Shown: piece by piece, positions 8,961 through 17,496 of the stretch | Layout of the letters: the number at the start of each line of letters is the position of its first letter | Numbering within the stretch: the first letter of the stretch is position 1 | Assembly: GCA_902762795.1 (NCBI GenBank) | Contig: CACWPM010000022.1 | Location: 1 to 64,000, forward strand | DNA: 64,000 bases | Source: Fibrobacter succinogenes | GTDB lineage: Bacteria; Fibrobacterota; Fibrobacteria; Fibrobacterales; Fibrobacteraceae | Direction of reading: 5' to 3' | Translations under genes and position numbers: made by a program | Notes under the pieces: generated by a model | What the model saw: the letters and a program-made list of their open reading frames with translations, nothing else | Database searches by the model: none | Told to the model about the DNA's origin: nothing

Positions 8961-10322
8961 TCATAGCTCATTCCTCCTCGTAAGTATCGCGATTTTCTCG
9001 CCGTCGAGGCGCGTGTAGAACAATGTTGCCGCTTTCGTGCCTTTGGGCTTGAGGCGCTTGATTTCTTGGTCGGGATCCACTTTGACACCACGGAGCTTGA
9101 GCGTGAGTTTTCCGATGTCATGCGATTTGAGCATCGCGCGGACGGCGCCTGTAGAAATCTCGGACGATTCCAAAATTTGGTAGGTGGCAAATGCGGGCGA
9201 AGGGAGCGGCTTTTCGCTTGCGACGTAAGCGATGCCTGGTGAAATCAGGTGTGCCGATTCGTCGTGGGCGAGTGCGACAACGCCAAAAAGGTGACTGCGG
9301 AGCAGCACGGGGGCTGGTTCTGCGATGAACTTGGAAATCCCGCCGAGCGGCAAGTCGGATTCGCTGCTCGATGTGCGGTAAATGCGGTCGCGTCCTTCGA
9401 GTTCGTAGTTGTGGTCGTATTGCGATTGCTCGCTTTCGTTGCGCGCTTCGCGTTTTTCGTCGCGGGCGAATGTCCAGTTGGCAATTTCGTTCCCTGTTTT
9501 GTCGACCATCACGGCGCGCACGTGGTCGGGATTCTTGGCGAGTTCGCCGAATAGCACTAAACATTCGCGGCAGTCCGTGCGAGAACCGATGTACAAGATT
9601 TCCGTGCCGCGCGGAATTTCGCTGATGGGGTAGCCGGGCGGGATTTTTGCCATGCCACCTTTGTAATGCTTCGAAATTTCGATGACTTCATCGAACGTGG
9701 GCGTAAGGTTTCGCAGGTCTCGCTGGTTCTCGCCTTCAATCGCGCGGCGGGCGGGGTCAATTGTGAAAAAGTCGGCTTTGGGGCGGGCGAGCGTCGCGTT
9801 CTCGGAATCATTTTCTTTGGCAACTTCGCGGACATCACCGAGGATTGCGTGTGCATCGTGGGATTCTTGTGGGATTCCACGCATTACACCGCTGTTATAG
9901 CGGTACATCGCAAGGCGATTTTCGTCAAGATCGACTCCAATTGTGGTGAGTTCTTGCGGCAAGAAGAATGAGTCTCCGCCCATGCCGCAGCAAAGGTCAT
10001 GTACAACGGGGGCGCTTTCTTTGCAATTCTTGCTCGCTTGGCGGGCGCACTCCCAAAGGGTTGATTTCCAACGGCCGATATCTTGTGCGGTACTTTGCTC
10101 CAGCGCTAGTTTGTCGCAAAGGAGGAATGCCGTATTCACGAGACCGAATTTTTCGCGGAATTTTGGCACTAGCGCCATATAATCCATAATATCGATTCGC
10201 TCTTCGTTGCTGAATTCCTTGGCTAGTTGCGTCGAAACCTGCAATGCATCCCATTTTTTCTGGGTCGCATGTGCGATAAAGTTCTGTACTTTAGCTGATG
10301 TGAGTAAATCCGCATTGAACAT
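8961..10322 (-). CDS. SAM-dependent methyltransferase with THUMP-like C-terminal domain
   Basis: A 453-residue protein. After an N-terminal helical region of about 100 residues, the SAM-binding motif DLCCGMGGDS and the acidic strand end GVDLDENRL mark a class I methyltransferase. DPARR fills the position of the catalytic DPPY/DPPR-type motif. The C-terminal part ends with KLTLKLRGVKVDPDQEIKRL, resembling THUMP-like domains of bacterial methyltransferases of unknown substrate; RNA is plausible but not shown. A stretch near residues 290-315 (FARDEKREARNESEQ) is low-complexity and charged, like the repeat-derived insertion in the UvrA paralogue. No Shine-Dalgarno site is evident at the ATG. Confidence 0.75.
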   Translation of the reverse strand: MFNADLLTSAKVQNFIAHATQKKWDALQVSTQLAKEFSNEERIDIMDYMALVPKFREKFGLVNTAFLLCDKLALEQSTAQDIGRWKSTLWECARQASKNCKESAPVVHDLCCGMGGDSFFLPQELTTIGVDLDENRLAMYRYNSGVMRGIPQESHDAHAILGDVREVAKENDSENATLARPKADFFTIDPARRAIEGENQRDLRNLTPTFDEVIEISKHYKGGMAKIPPGYPISEIPRGTEILYIGSRTDCRECLVLFGELAKNPDHVRAVMVDKTGNEIANWTFARDEKREARNESEQSQYDHNYELEGRDRIYRTSSSESDLPLGGISKFIAEPAPVLLRSHLFGVVALAHDESAHLISPGIAYVASEKPLPSPAFATYQILESSEISTGAVRAMLKSHDIGKLTLKLRGVKVDPDQEIKRLKPKGTKAATLFYTRLDGEKIAILTRRNEL

Positions 10323-10426
10323 GCTGAAAATTTAATTTTTATGCAGGAATTTTACAATTTAAAATTTTGAGGATTAGCGATTAAGATGTATTTTTAGTGG
10401 AGAACGTTGATTTGAATTGGCTTGGT

Positions 10427-11887
10427 ATGAACTTTTTAAAAAAAATTGCAACATGTGTGTCTTGTGCTTCGTTAGTGCTGTTTATGCAGTCTTGTGGTGA
10501 TGATACGGCTTCGCCACCTATTGATGCGTTAAGTTCTTCGTCTGTGCCGGAAACGCCAGATTCGTCAGCTCAGAAAGATTCGAAGTCGTCTTCGGATGAA
10601 GCGTTATCATCTTCTGAAGACGGTGGTGCTGTTTCAAGTGAGTCTAGTTCGTCGTGGGAAGAGTTATCTTCTTCGGATGATTCATCTTCATCGACGACCG
10701 TGGCCTCGTCTTCTTCTAAAATATCGCAATCATCTTCGTCTGTTCGAAATCGACGTTCCTCGTCTTCAAATATATCGCTCTCCTCTTCTGAAACGTTGCG
10801 CTCTTCATCTTCACTTGCATCAAGTTCTTCATCGACTCCGCCTGAACTGATTAAATTTTTTAACGGTGCCGACATCTCCGAAGTTCAGGAGTACGAACGA
10901 AATAATTCAAAATTTTTTGATGTAGATGGTTCCGAAAGCGATATTTTTACCATCCTGAAAAATCATGGGTTCAATTCCATTCGCTTGCGTACATTCGTGT
11001 CGCCCAAGGCGAAGTATGGCTATGCGGCGAGTGGCTGCGGACACGATGCCGAAGCTTACGGTGATAAGGACCATGTTGTCGCTTATGCGAAAAAAGTAAA
11101 GGCTGCCGGCATGGGACTTTTGATAGATATCCATTATAGCGATGTCTGGGCCGATCCTGGTAAACAAATTATTCCCGAACGCTGGCGCGGCGTGAATGAT
11201 GCCAACGCGATGGCGGATTCTGTTTACGCATACACCAAGGATTTGATGAATGCGCTCAAGGCTGCGGGGGCAACGCCTGACATGGTGCAAATTGGCAATG
11301 AAACAACTCCTGGCATCTTGATTCACAAACCGAACAGCAAAACAGATTGCTGGGGAAATGGCGTCGATAAAGCTGCGACTTCTGTCAATGGCGATATGGG
11401 AACTGCCACGGGCAAGGCGAATGCCGCCAAGTATTTCAATGCAGGAATCAAGGCCGTCAAGGAAGTCTCTCCGACGACGAAAACCGTGCTGCACATCGAA
11501 CGCATCCGCCAAGCGTCTACAGTAACGTGGTGGATGGGCGTTGTCTTTGACGATTATAAAATCCCCGCTGACGTGATGGGCTTTTCTGCTTATACCGCTT
11601 ATGGCGATGGTCCTCCCGATAACTGGAAGAATTTATTCAATACGGTTACGACAAAGTATTCAAAGCTTGAATTTATTGTCGCAGAATACAACGGCGGCGA
11701 TAAAGACAATCATTACAACTTTGACAAATCTCGCCAAAAAACACGCGAAATGCTTAGTGAAATGAATCGCTGGATTGGAACATTCTTCTGGGAACCTACA
11801 ATTGGTGGCGCTTGGGGGCCAGCGTTGTTTGACCGAAAAGGCAAAGACTATTACGCCAATAAGGATGCGTTCAAGGAATTTTTCTAA
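10427..11887 (+). CDS. GH53 arabinogalactan endo-beta-1,4-galactanase lipoprotein
   Basis: GH53 enzymes cut beta-1,4-galactan side chains of pectin (rhamnogalacturonan I). The protein starts with a lipoprotein signal (LFMQSC, Cys23), then about 115 residues of serine-rich linker, then the catalytic barrel. The barrel opens with FFNGADISEVQEYE, continues with SIRLRTFVSP and LLIDIHYSDVWADPGKQ, has the acid/base glutamate in MVQIGNET, and the probable nucleophile in FIVAEYNGG. These are the family motifs in the normal order. The start is uncertain: ATG 10427 gives a clean signal peptide, while TTG 10412 lies 9 bases after GGAG and would add five residues. Function links it to the pectin genes at 22.9-32.5 kb, though it stands alone. 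Confidence 0.9.
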   Translation: MNFLKKIATCVSCASLVLFMQSCGDDTASPPIDALSSSSVPETPDSSAQKDSKSSSDEALSSSEDGGAVSSESSSSWEELSSSDDSSSSTTVASSSSKISQSSSSVRNRRSSSSNISLSSSETLRSSSSLASSSSSTPPELIKFFNGADISEVQEYERNNSKFFDVDGSESDIFTILKNHGFNSIRLRTFVSPKAKYGYAASGCGHDAEAYGDKDHVVAYAKKVKAAGMGLLIDIHYSDVWADPGKQIIPERWRGVNDANAMADSVYAYTKDLMNALKAAGATPDMVQIGNETTPGILIHKPNSKTDCWGNGVDKAATSVNGDMGTATGKANAAKYFNAGIKAVKEVSPTTKTVLHIERIRQASTVTWWMGVVFDDYKIPADVMGFSAYTAYGDGPPDNWKNLFNTVTTKYSKLEFIVAEYNGGDKDNHYNFDKSRQKTREMLSEMNRWIGTFFWEPTIGGAWGPALFDRKGKDYYANKDAFKEFF

Positions 11888-11895
11888 AACGTAGA

Positions 11896-11919
11896 AGGGG
11901 CCTTTCGGCCCCTTTATTT
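11896..11919 (+). terminator. Terminator between convergent genes
   Basis: AGGGGCC-tttc-GGCCCCT (11896-11913) is a perfect 7-bp stem with a four-base loop and a T-rich 3' side. It lies between the GH53 gene and the opposing COG0523 gene. Confidence 0.75.
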
Positions 11920-11933
11920 ATCTGTTGTTATGT

Positions 11934-13091
11934 TTAAGCAAAAGCTCTTTCGTCAAGGCATTGTTCAAGTTCGTGCATAATATCGTCCTTGTTGTAGCCT
12001 TTCCCGATAAAGACAACTTGATTTTCACGGTCGCCAAAACGGGAATCCCAGTTTTCCTTGACTTCAGGATTTTCGGCAAGGTACGTTTGCTTTACATCTT
12101 CACGCAGTGCGTCAATCCAGTAAGAAACCGGCATCACGGACGAGTTGCGGCCCGCCTGCTCAAAGAGCTGCACGTCCTTGCTTGCGTCCGAGAACCAGAT
12201 GTAGCCTTTTGAACGGATGAGTTGTGACGGGTAACGGTTGTTGACAAATTCCATAAAACGGTCCCTGTTGAATGGGCGTCTGGCTTCAAAAACAAAAGAC
12301 GAAATTCCATATTCATCAACGCAACCGTTTTGCTTTCTACCCGGCTGCAACAAACTTGCCGTAGCTTTTTGGATTGCTGAAGATGAATCGATTTGATCGT
12401 AGTTGAACGGCTTTGTCGTCATGATTTTTTCGATATCGATTTGACCATTTACCGAGTGGATAATCGGGGCGCGCGGCTGAAAATCGCGCACGATGGATTC
12501 GACTTCCTTGAGCTGGTCTGCACTGAGCAAATCGCACTTGTTCAAAATGATGAAGTTACAGAATTCAATCTGGTCTACAATCAGCGTAGTGATTTCTTCA
12601 TCGCTTAAATCGTACTTTTCTGCAAGGCTATCTCGGACCTGTTTTCTCTGCTTCAAATCGCTAAGGAATTCCCGATAAATTCTATCAGCATCCACAACTG
12701 TGACGATAGAGGTCAAGTAAACGTTTGTATTGGGATTGTCTTCTTCGTATGCAAGGAAGCTTGCACTGACGGCTCCGGGATCGCTGATGCCGGAAGCTTC
12801 GACAAACACGACTTCAATGGAATCCAGGTTGGAAATTTTTTCAACATGTTCAATGAATTCATCGCGCAGCGTGCAGCAAATGCAGCCGTTTTGTAATTCG
12901 AACATCGGGCATTCGGTGACGTTCGAACCGTTCTTTTTCAGGATTTCGGCATCAACATTGATGCTCCCCATATCGTTTACGATCAGCGCAACTTTTCTCT
13001 TTTCTTGCTTGAGAAGATTGTTCAAAAGTGTGGTTTTACCCGACCCCAAATACCCGGTGATGAGTACCACCGGTTTCTTATTCTTTTTCAT
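11934..13091 (-). CDS. COG0523/CobW-family GTPase, putative metallochaperone
   Basis: A 385-residue G3E-family GTPase. The Walker A motif GYLGSGKTT is at residues 13-21, the metal-binding CXCC motif (CICC) at 69-72, and NKCD gives guanine specificity. A CobW C-terminal domain follows (FEARRPFNRDRFMEFVN, RSKGYIWFSD). Family members insert or deliver metals, often zinc under scarcity. It lies 35 bases downstream of a Fur-family repressor on the same strand, and the pair is preceded by one operator-promoter, so metal-responsive control is likely. The pair fits a zinc-limitation response, but the metal is inferred. AAAGGA precedes the ATG. Confidence 0.88.
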   Translation of the reverse strand: MKKNKKPVVLITGYLGSGKTTLLNNLLKQEKRKVALIVNDMGSINVDAEILKKNGSNVTECPMFELQNGCICCTLRDEFIEHVEKISNLDSIEVVFVEASGISDPGAVSASFLAYEEDNPNTNVYLTSIVTVVDADRIYREFLSDLKQRKQVRDSLAEKYDLSDEEITTLIVDQIEFCNFIILNKCDLLSADQLKEVESIVRDFQPRAPIIHSVNGQIDIEKIMTTKPFNYDQIDSSSAIQKATASLLQPGRKQNGCVDEYGISSFVFEARRPFNRDRFMEFVNNRYPSQLIRSKGYIWFSDASKDVQLFEQAGRNSSVMPVSYWIDALREDVKQTYLAENPEVKENWDSRFGDRENQVVFIGKGYNKDDIMHELEQCLDERAFA

Positions 13092-13126
13092 AAGAATCCT
13101 TTGTTAAAAATTATGTAGTTATGTTG

Positions 13127-13543
13127 TTAGCTCGCTAGTCGACAGTTTTCACAAAGTCCGTAAAAAACAGTGCGGAAAGGATCAAGCGCAAAACCGTGTT
13201 CCGCCATCAAATGTGAACTCAGCTTTTCTAAATCGTGACATTCGAGATGGATGAGCGTGCCGCATTTTTCGCACTTCAAGTGAAAATGCGAAACTTCTTT
13301 GTGGCATTCTTCGCCCATGTATTGGAAGCAGGCGGCGTTCTGTTCGCCAAGAAAATACTTTTGAACAATGCCCATCGCCACAAATTTTTCAATCTGGCGA
13401 TAGATCGTCGCGATGCCGATAGAAATGTTCTTTTTCTGGAAATAAGCCGACACGTCTTCTGCAGTAAAATGGCGGCCCAGCATCGCTTTGAAGCAAGAAA
13501 GGAGTAGTTCCTGCTGTTTGGTTTTGTATTTTATATTTCCCAT
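13127..13543 (-). CDS. Fur-family metal-responsive transcriptional repressor
   Basis: A 138-residue regulator with an N-terminal winged helix (recognition region around SIGIATIYRQIEKF) and a C-terminal metal/dimer domain. CEKC and CENC are the structural zinc pairs, and the HFHLKCEKCG segment supplies regulatory-site histidines. Family members repress in the metal-bound state. The sequence alone does not separate Fur, Zur and PerR; co-transcription with a COG0523 GTPase favours Zur. A 23-bp palindrome overlaps its own promoter, so autoregulation is expected. Confidence 0.88.
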   Translation of the reverse strand: MGNIKYKTKQQELLLSCFKAMLGRHFTAEDVSAYFQKKNISIGIATIYRQIEKFVAMGIVQKYFLGEQNAACFQYMGEECHKEVSHFHLKCEKCGTLIHLECHDLEKLSSHLMAEHGFALDPFRTVFYGLCENCRLAS

Positions 13544-13554
13544 GTCTATCTCGA

Positions 13555-13603
13555 AATTTGATAATCGTTATCAAATTATACTAAAGTAAGAGATTTTTGG
13601 CAA
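13555..13603 (-). promoter_or_regulatory. Promoter with overlapping Fur/Zur-type operator
   Basis: Minus-strand TTGCCA (13603-13598), a 17-base spacer and TATAAT (13580-13575) form a near-consensus promoter. A perfect palindrome with arms AATTTGATAA (13555-13564) and TTATCAAATT (13568-13577) around TCG overlaps the -10 box. Its core GATAATCGTTATC resembles Fur-family boxes. It lies 12-34 bases before the repressor ATG. Confidence 0.8.
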
Positions 13604-13617
13604 GGGAAACGAAAAAT

Positions 13618-14874
13618 TTACGGTTCAACCTTAAATTCAAGCCGATTTTTCCAATGACGATTTCGGTCCGCGTTTTGTACCCTTTTCCCAAGGGCATCCA
13701 CGCGCTTGATTTGCGTATTCTGCATTTGCGATGCGTCTAGCCGAGAGTCTACTGCGCGTTTCATGTGAAAGTCGCGGATTCCTGTAGTTCCTTCGCGCAA
13801 TACAACAGCAATGCTATCAAGAATCGGATTCCCGACGCCTTCGATGTAGTCGTGCGAAACTTCCCAGACCATGATGCCGGCGTAACCATTCTCCTTGACC
13901 CAACGCGATTTTACGGCGGAAGAATGCGGGTCTTCGAAGGTTACGTATCCGGTCGAAGATACTCCATAGGGCTCCACGGCTACGCTGTCATAGAAGTATT
14001 TCCAGTCGGTGTTCGTGACGATATCTTTGTATGCGATTTGCTTCGCAGTACCTTTGGTGAAGTCGGTGCCTGGGCCTGTGGCTCCTTGGAATTCAAAGCC
14101 GAATGACGGAATTCCAAAGACCATTTTTTCGGCGGGAACTCCGCGCTTGCTCCAGTATTCAAAAGTTTCTTGCCATGACCATGTGGTGTAACCATCGTGC
14201 GGATAGAGTGGCGAATCGAACATTGCTTTTTCGTCCCAGTCGCCGGTCATGTCGTAGGTCATGAACCCGAACCAGTCTAAATTTTTGATGAGGACTTCGG
14301 CTGTAAACCATTTACCGTAATAGGGCGAGCAGGGGAGCGCTGCCGAGAGGCTTTTATCTTTGGGGAGTGCATCGCGTAGCTCTGTGAGCAATTTGCTGTA
14401 GGCGATAGTGTCTGCCTCGGGGACGGGATTGTATTCCCATTCCCAGTCCATATCGAGTCCATCGAGATTGTGGTCTTTGACGAACTGTACGAGTTCCGTA
14501 ATAAATTTGCCGCGGAGTGCATCGTTCGACGCTACGGGTACGAAGTTTTCGCTCTGTCCGCCGCCACCGAGCGAGACGATGACTTTTGTTCCGGCGGCGT
14601 GGGCGAGCGCTACCATTTTGTCGAGTGCGCTTGGATCATCTGCGGCATCGCCGCGCAATGTACCATCCGTGTTGGGCGTGATAAAACTCCACAGCACGTG
14701 CGTTAATTTGTTGTATGGAACTTTGTCTACAGTGTAGGCGGGCTTGTGCCATTTGCCCCAATCGGGGTAGTAGCCGATGAACAGGGAATTGGCCCATGCG
14801 GAGCAAAACCCGGCGAGTGCGAAAAGAGAAATTGCGGCAAAAGTTTTGATTGCATGTGAAATTTTATACTTCAT
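13618..14874 (-). CDS. Secreted GH18 chitinase-like glycoside hydrolase
   Basis: GH18 enzymes hydrolyse beta-1,4 bonds between N-acetylglucosamine units (chitin or related glycans). The 418-residue protein has a Sec signal peptide ending near residue 29, and the barrel begins at LFIGYYPDWGKW. The catalytic DxxDxDxE motif is DGLDMDWE at residues 138-145 with the proton donor Glu145. SLGGGG (101-106), FGFMTYDMTGDWD and GIMVWEVSHD are further family motifs. The ATG at 14874 is favoured by TTGGAG upstream on the minus strand. The last 40 or so residues are basic and may be a sorting tail. It begins 52 bases after the UvrA-like gene ends, with 7-nt repeats between. Confidence 0.9.
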   Translation of the reverse strand: MKYKISHAIKTFAAISLFALAGFCSAWANSLFIGYYPDWGKWHKPAYTVDKVPYNKLTHVLWSFITPNTDGTLRGDAADDPSALDKMVALAHAAGTKVIVSLGGGGQSENFVPVASNDALRGKFITELVQFVKDHNLDGLDMDWEWEYNPVPEADTIAYSKLLTELRDALPKDKSLSAALPCSPYYGKWFTAEVLIKNLDWFGFMTYDMTGDWDEKAMFDSPLYPHDGYTTWSWQETFEYWSKRGVPAEKMVFGIPSFGFEFQGATGPGTDFTKGTAKQIAYKDIVTNTDWKYFYDSVAVEPYGVSSTGYVTFEDPHSSAVKSRWVKENGYAGIMVWEVSHDYIEGVGNPILDSIAVVLREGTTGIRDFHMKRAVDSRLDASQMQNTQIKRVDALGKRVQNADRNRHWKNRLEFKVEP

Positions 14875-14915
14875 TTTTAAACTCCAAGTTGGCGACACCT
14901 GACAATATCAATTAA

Positions 14916-14945
14916 CTTCCTACCGCCTACTTCCTACGGTCTACT
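14916..14945. repeat. 7-nt repeats overlapping the end of the UvrA-like gene
   Basis: Units of the CTTCCTA/CCGCCTA/CTTCCTA/CGGTCTA kind run across the stop codon of the UvrA-like gene (14927-14929). Its last residues (VDRRK) and the stop itself are therefore read from repeat sequence. Confidence 0.55.
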
Positions 14946-17494
14946 AAACTCCGCTTCAGTTCTACTACGTAATCGGCAGCATTCACGAAGTCTTGCGCGT
15001 GTTCGATGGCGATGACGGTATGGCCGGCGTTGCAGAGTCCATGAATGAGTCCGAGCAACTGTTGGATGTCTTTTTGATGCAGGCCACGTGCAGGTTCGTC
15101 AAAAAGGAATAGCGTGTTCGGGGCTTTTGCGCGTGCAAGTGTAATGGAAAGTCGGAGTCTAGCGCGTTCGCCTCCGGAGAGGTGCGCTGTTGTCTGTCCG
15201 AGTTTCAAGTAGTCGAGGCCTGTATCGACAAGCGGCTTGAGTTTTTCGGCGAACGGTTTCATGTTCGTGAATAGCTTGTATGCGCTTCCGATTTCCATGT
15301 CCAAGATGTCGGCGATCGAGAGCGACTTGAAGCGTACTTCGAGAACTTCGTCGCGGAAGCGTTTGCCAAGGCATACGGGGCATTCGGATTCTTCGTAACC
15401 GAGCGGGTCGTAAATGACTCCTTCACCTTTGCAGTTTTCGCAGCGACCGCCGGGGGCGTGCATACTGAATTTTGACGCGGTGTAGCCACGCACTTTGCTT
15501 TCGGGTAGCTTTACGAATAAATCGCGGAGTAATGTGGCAAGCCCGATGGCGCTTGATACAGTGCTTCGTTTGCTCCCGTGAAAATCTCCCGTTGTGAGGA
15601 TGGAAAGTGCTTCGATGCCGAGGACTTTAAATTCTTCGGTCATCGCACGCTTTGCGATGTTTTCAAAGAGGAGTGTCGATTTTCCGCTGCCGCTTTGGCC
15701 CGTGATGACGCTGAACTTGTTGATGGGGAAGGCGGCGCTTACCGGTGCCATATCGAACTTCGCGAAATTCTTTACGAGAATTGCTGCGTTTTGTTTGTCG
15801 TCTGAGATTGCTTCGCTTTCGCTCGCAATGGCGAAAGGCTTTCGCTCAGGACGACTTCTTTCGTCTTTTGACTTGTCATTCCTGCGAAGGCGGGAATCTC
15901 CTCTCTCGTCTCTCGTCTCTCGCCTCTCGTCTAATTTCCTAATCCACTTTCCTGTGGGCGATTCCGGATTTTCAAGGACTTCGTCGCGGTTGCCTTGGAA
16001 CAAAATCTCGCCACCTTTTTCGCCTGCGCCCGGCCCCATTTCAATGATGTAGTCGGCGCGGCTGATGATTTGCGGATTGTGTTCGATAAGCACAAGCGTG
16101 TTGCCGCGCTTGCGGACTTTTTCAAGGACTTTCCAAAGAGCGGCAACGTCCGAAGAATGTAGGCCGCTGGCGGGTTCGTCGAGAGCAATCAAGAGTCCGT
16201 TCAAGTGCCCCGTGCTGAGGCTTGCGAGTTTTAGCCTTTGCAATTCGCCACCCGAAAGCGTTTGCCCGGCACGTCCTGGAGTGAGGTAGCCGATGCCTAA
16301 ATCGTTAATCGCGTCAATGCGGTCGAGGAGCGAATTGAAAATCGCCTTTAAATTTTGTCCGATTTTATCGTCAAAAATTTGGTGCAAAAGCTTGGGTAGT
16401 TCTGCAAATTTAGTGGTGAGAATTTGCTTGTAACTGACCTCATCAACGGTTGCGTTTAGGAAAGCTTTCTTGAGGCGGAGTCCGTTACAGTGTGGACATT
16501 CCGTATTTTCGTTTTCGTTGTCTTCTACATTGTTTTCGGCGTGATTTTTACGGCGGCTCCCGTTCTCTTTGTCTTTTATTGCGGTGGTTTCTTGAACGAT
16601 TCCCGTGCCATCGCAGTATTCGCAGACACTTGTACGATTGTAAGGCGAGAATGCGCGAGCATCCAGACAGGCAACGGTTTCGCAGGACTCTTTTGAATTG
16701 TGCAGCTTGTCGCCTGCGTTCGGGCAGCACGGTTTTGTGCTGTAGAACTTGCGTTCGCCCGCAATGTCAAGCGTGATTGCAGAATGCGTGAGCTTTAGCG
16801 TGCCGTCAACAGCTTCAGCGATTCGCGTGCGCGTATTTTCGCGGACGATGACTCTATCGACGATGATGAAAAAATCCTTGGGCGTAAGGACTTTTTCGCC
16901 GGGTAACAAGTCCGCGAGCGAATACATGGTTCCATCGGCGATGGCTCGCGTGTAACCTTGTGCCAAAAACACCGCGGACAGTTTATCCAAAGTCGTGCGG
17001 CTCTTGCCCTGTGCGGCATTCTGCAACTCGATTCTCGCCAAGAACTGTAGCTTTGTCCCGACGGGCATCCCTGCGATTTCTCGGATGATTTCTTCGCGGC
17101 TTTGGCTCACCATCGGAGCGCCACAAATGGGGCAGGCTGGCTTTGCAAACGCCGCAAACAACGTGCGCAAGGCGTTGTCGCATTCGGCAATCGAGAGCGC
17201 AGTAGCCTTTGCGGGCGCTTCTCCGCGCGTGGCAGCAATCGCTAAACTTGCCGGGAGTCCTTCGGCACTGTCGAGCGGAATATTTCGCTTGCCTCCGAGC
17301 AGGTCGGCGGCGAACGGCGAGAGCGTTTCGAGATAGCGTCGCTTGCTTTCACCGTGGAGCGTGTCCATCACGAGTGTTGATTTCCCGCAACCCGACGGTC
17401 CGCAAACAACCGTAATTTTCCCCAGCGGAAACTGGGCATTGACGTTCTTTAAATTATGAAGTCTGCAACCACGAAGAGATATGTACTCGGTCAT
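14927..17494 (-). CDS. UvrA-like excinuclease ABC subunit A paralogue
   Basis: An 855-residue protein with two ABC ATPase modules in the UvrA layout, about 90 residues shorter than typical UvrA. Module 1 has Walker A GPSGCGKST (about residues 32-40), a zinc-binding CPICG, signature LSGGELQRLKLASL and Walker B ALDEPASGLH. Module 2 has GQSGSGKST, a CENC...CPVC zinc module and LSGGERARLRLS. UvrA recognises damaged DNA; shorter paralogues (UvrA2 type) are linked to tolerance of DNA-binding drugs. Between the modules lies a charged segment encoded by intergenic-type repeats (about 15797-15942). The ATG at 17494 follows the preceding stop by two bases, so it is coupled to the secreted-protein gene. 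Confidence 0.8.
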   Translation of the reverse strand: MTEYISLRGCRLHNLKNVNAQFPLGKITVVCGPSGCGKSTLVMDTLHGESKRRYLETLSPFAADLLGGKRNIPLDSAEGLPASLAIAATRGEAPAKATALSIAECDNALRTLFAAFAKPACPICGAPMVSQSREEIIREIAGMPVGTKLQFLARIELQNAAQGKSRTTLDKLSAVFLAQGYTRAIADGTMYSLADLLPGEKVLTPKDFFIIVDRVIVRENTRTRIAEAVDGTLKLTHSAITLDIAGERKFYSTKPCCPNAGDKLHNSKESCETVACLDARAFSPYNRTSVCEYCDGTGIVQETTAIKDKENGSRRKNHAENNVEDNENENTECPHCNGLRLKKAFLNATVDEVSYKQILTTKFAELPKLLHQIFDDKIGQNLKAIFNSLLDRIDAINDLGIGYLTPGRAGQTLSGGELQRLKLASLSTGHLNGLLIALDEPASGLHSSDVAALWKVLEKVRKRGNTLVLIEHNPQIISRADYIIEMGPGAGEKGGEILFQGNRDEVLENPESPTGKWIRKLDERRETRDERGDSRLRRNDKSKDERSRPERKPFAIASESEAISDDKQNAAILVKNFAKFDMAPVSAAFPINKFSVITGQSGSGKSTLLFENIAKRAMTEEFKVLGIEALSILTTGDFHGSKRSTVSSAIGLATLLRDLFVKLPESKVRGYTASKFSMHAPGGRCENCKGEGVIYDPLGYEESECPVCLGKRFRDEVLEVRFKSLSIADILDMEIGSAYKLFTNMKPFAEKLKPLVDTGLDYLKLGQTTAHLSGGERARLRLSITLARAKAPNTLFLFDEPARGLHQKDIQQLLGLIHGLCNAGHTVIAIEHAQDFVNAADYVVELKRSLVDRRK
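15797..15942. repeat. Intergenic-type repeats inside the UvrA-like reading frame
   Basis: A TCATTCCTGCGAAGGCGGGA element (15878-15897), common as a dispersed repeat in bacteria, adjoins CTCTCGT heptamers (15902-15932) and a GCTTTCGCTCGCAATGGCG stretch. All are translated in frame between the two ABC modules as an Arg/Glu/Asp-rich linker. Confidence 0.6.
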
Positions 17495-17496
17495 TT

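Noticed and set aside
13618-14874. GH18 protein as a non-catalytic chitinase-like lectin
   Set aside because: All acidic residues of the DxxDxDxE motif, including the proton donor, are present.
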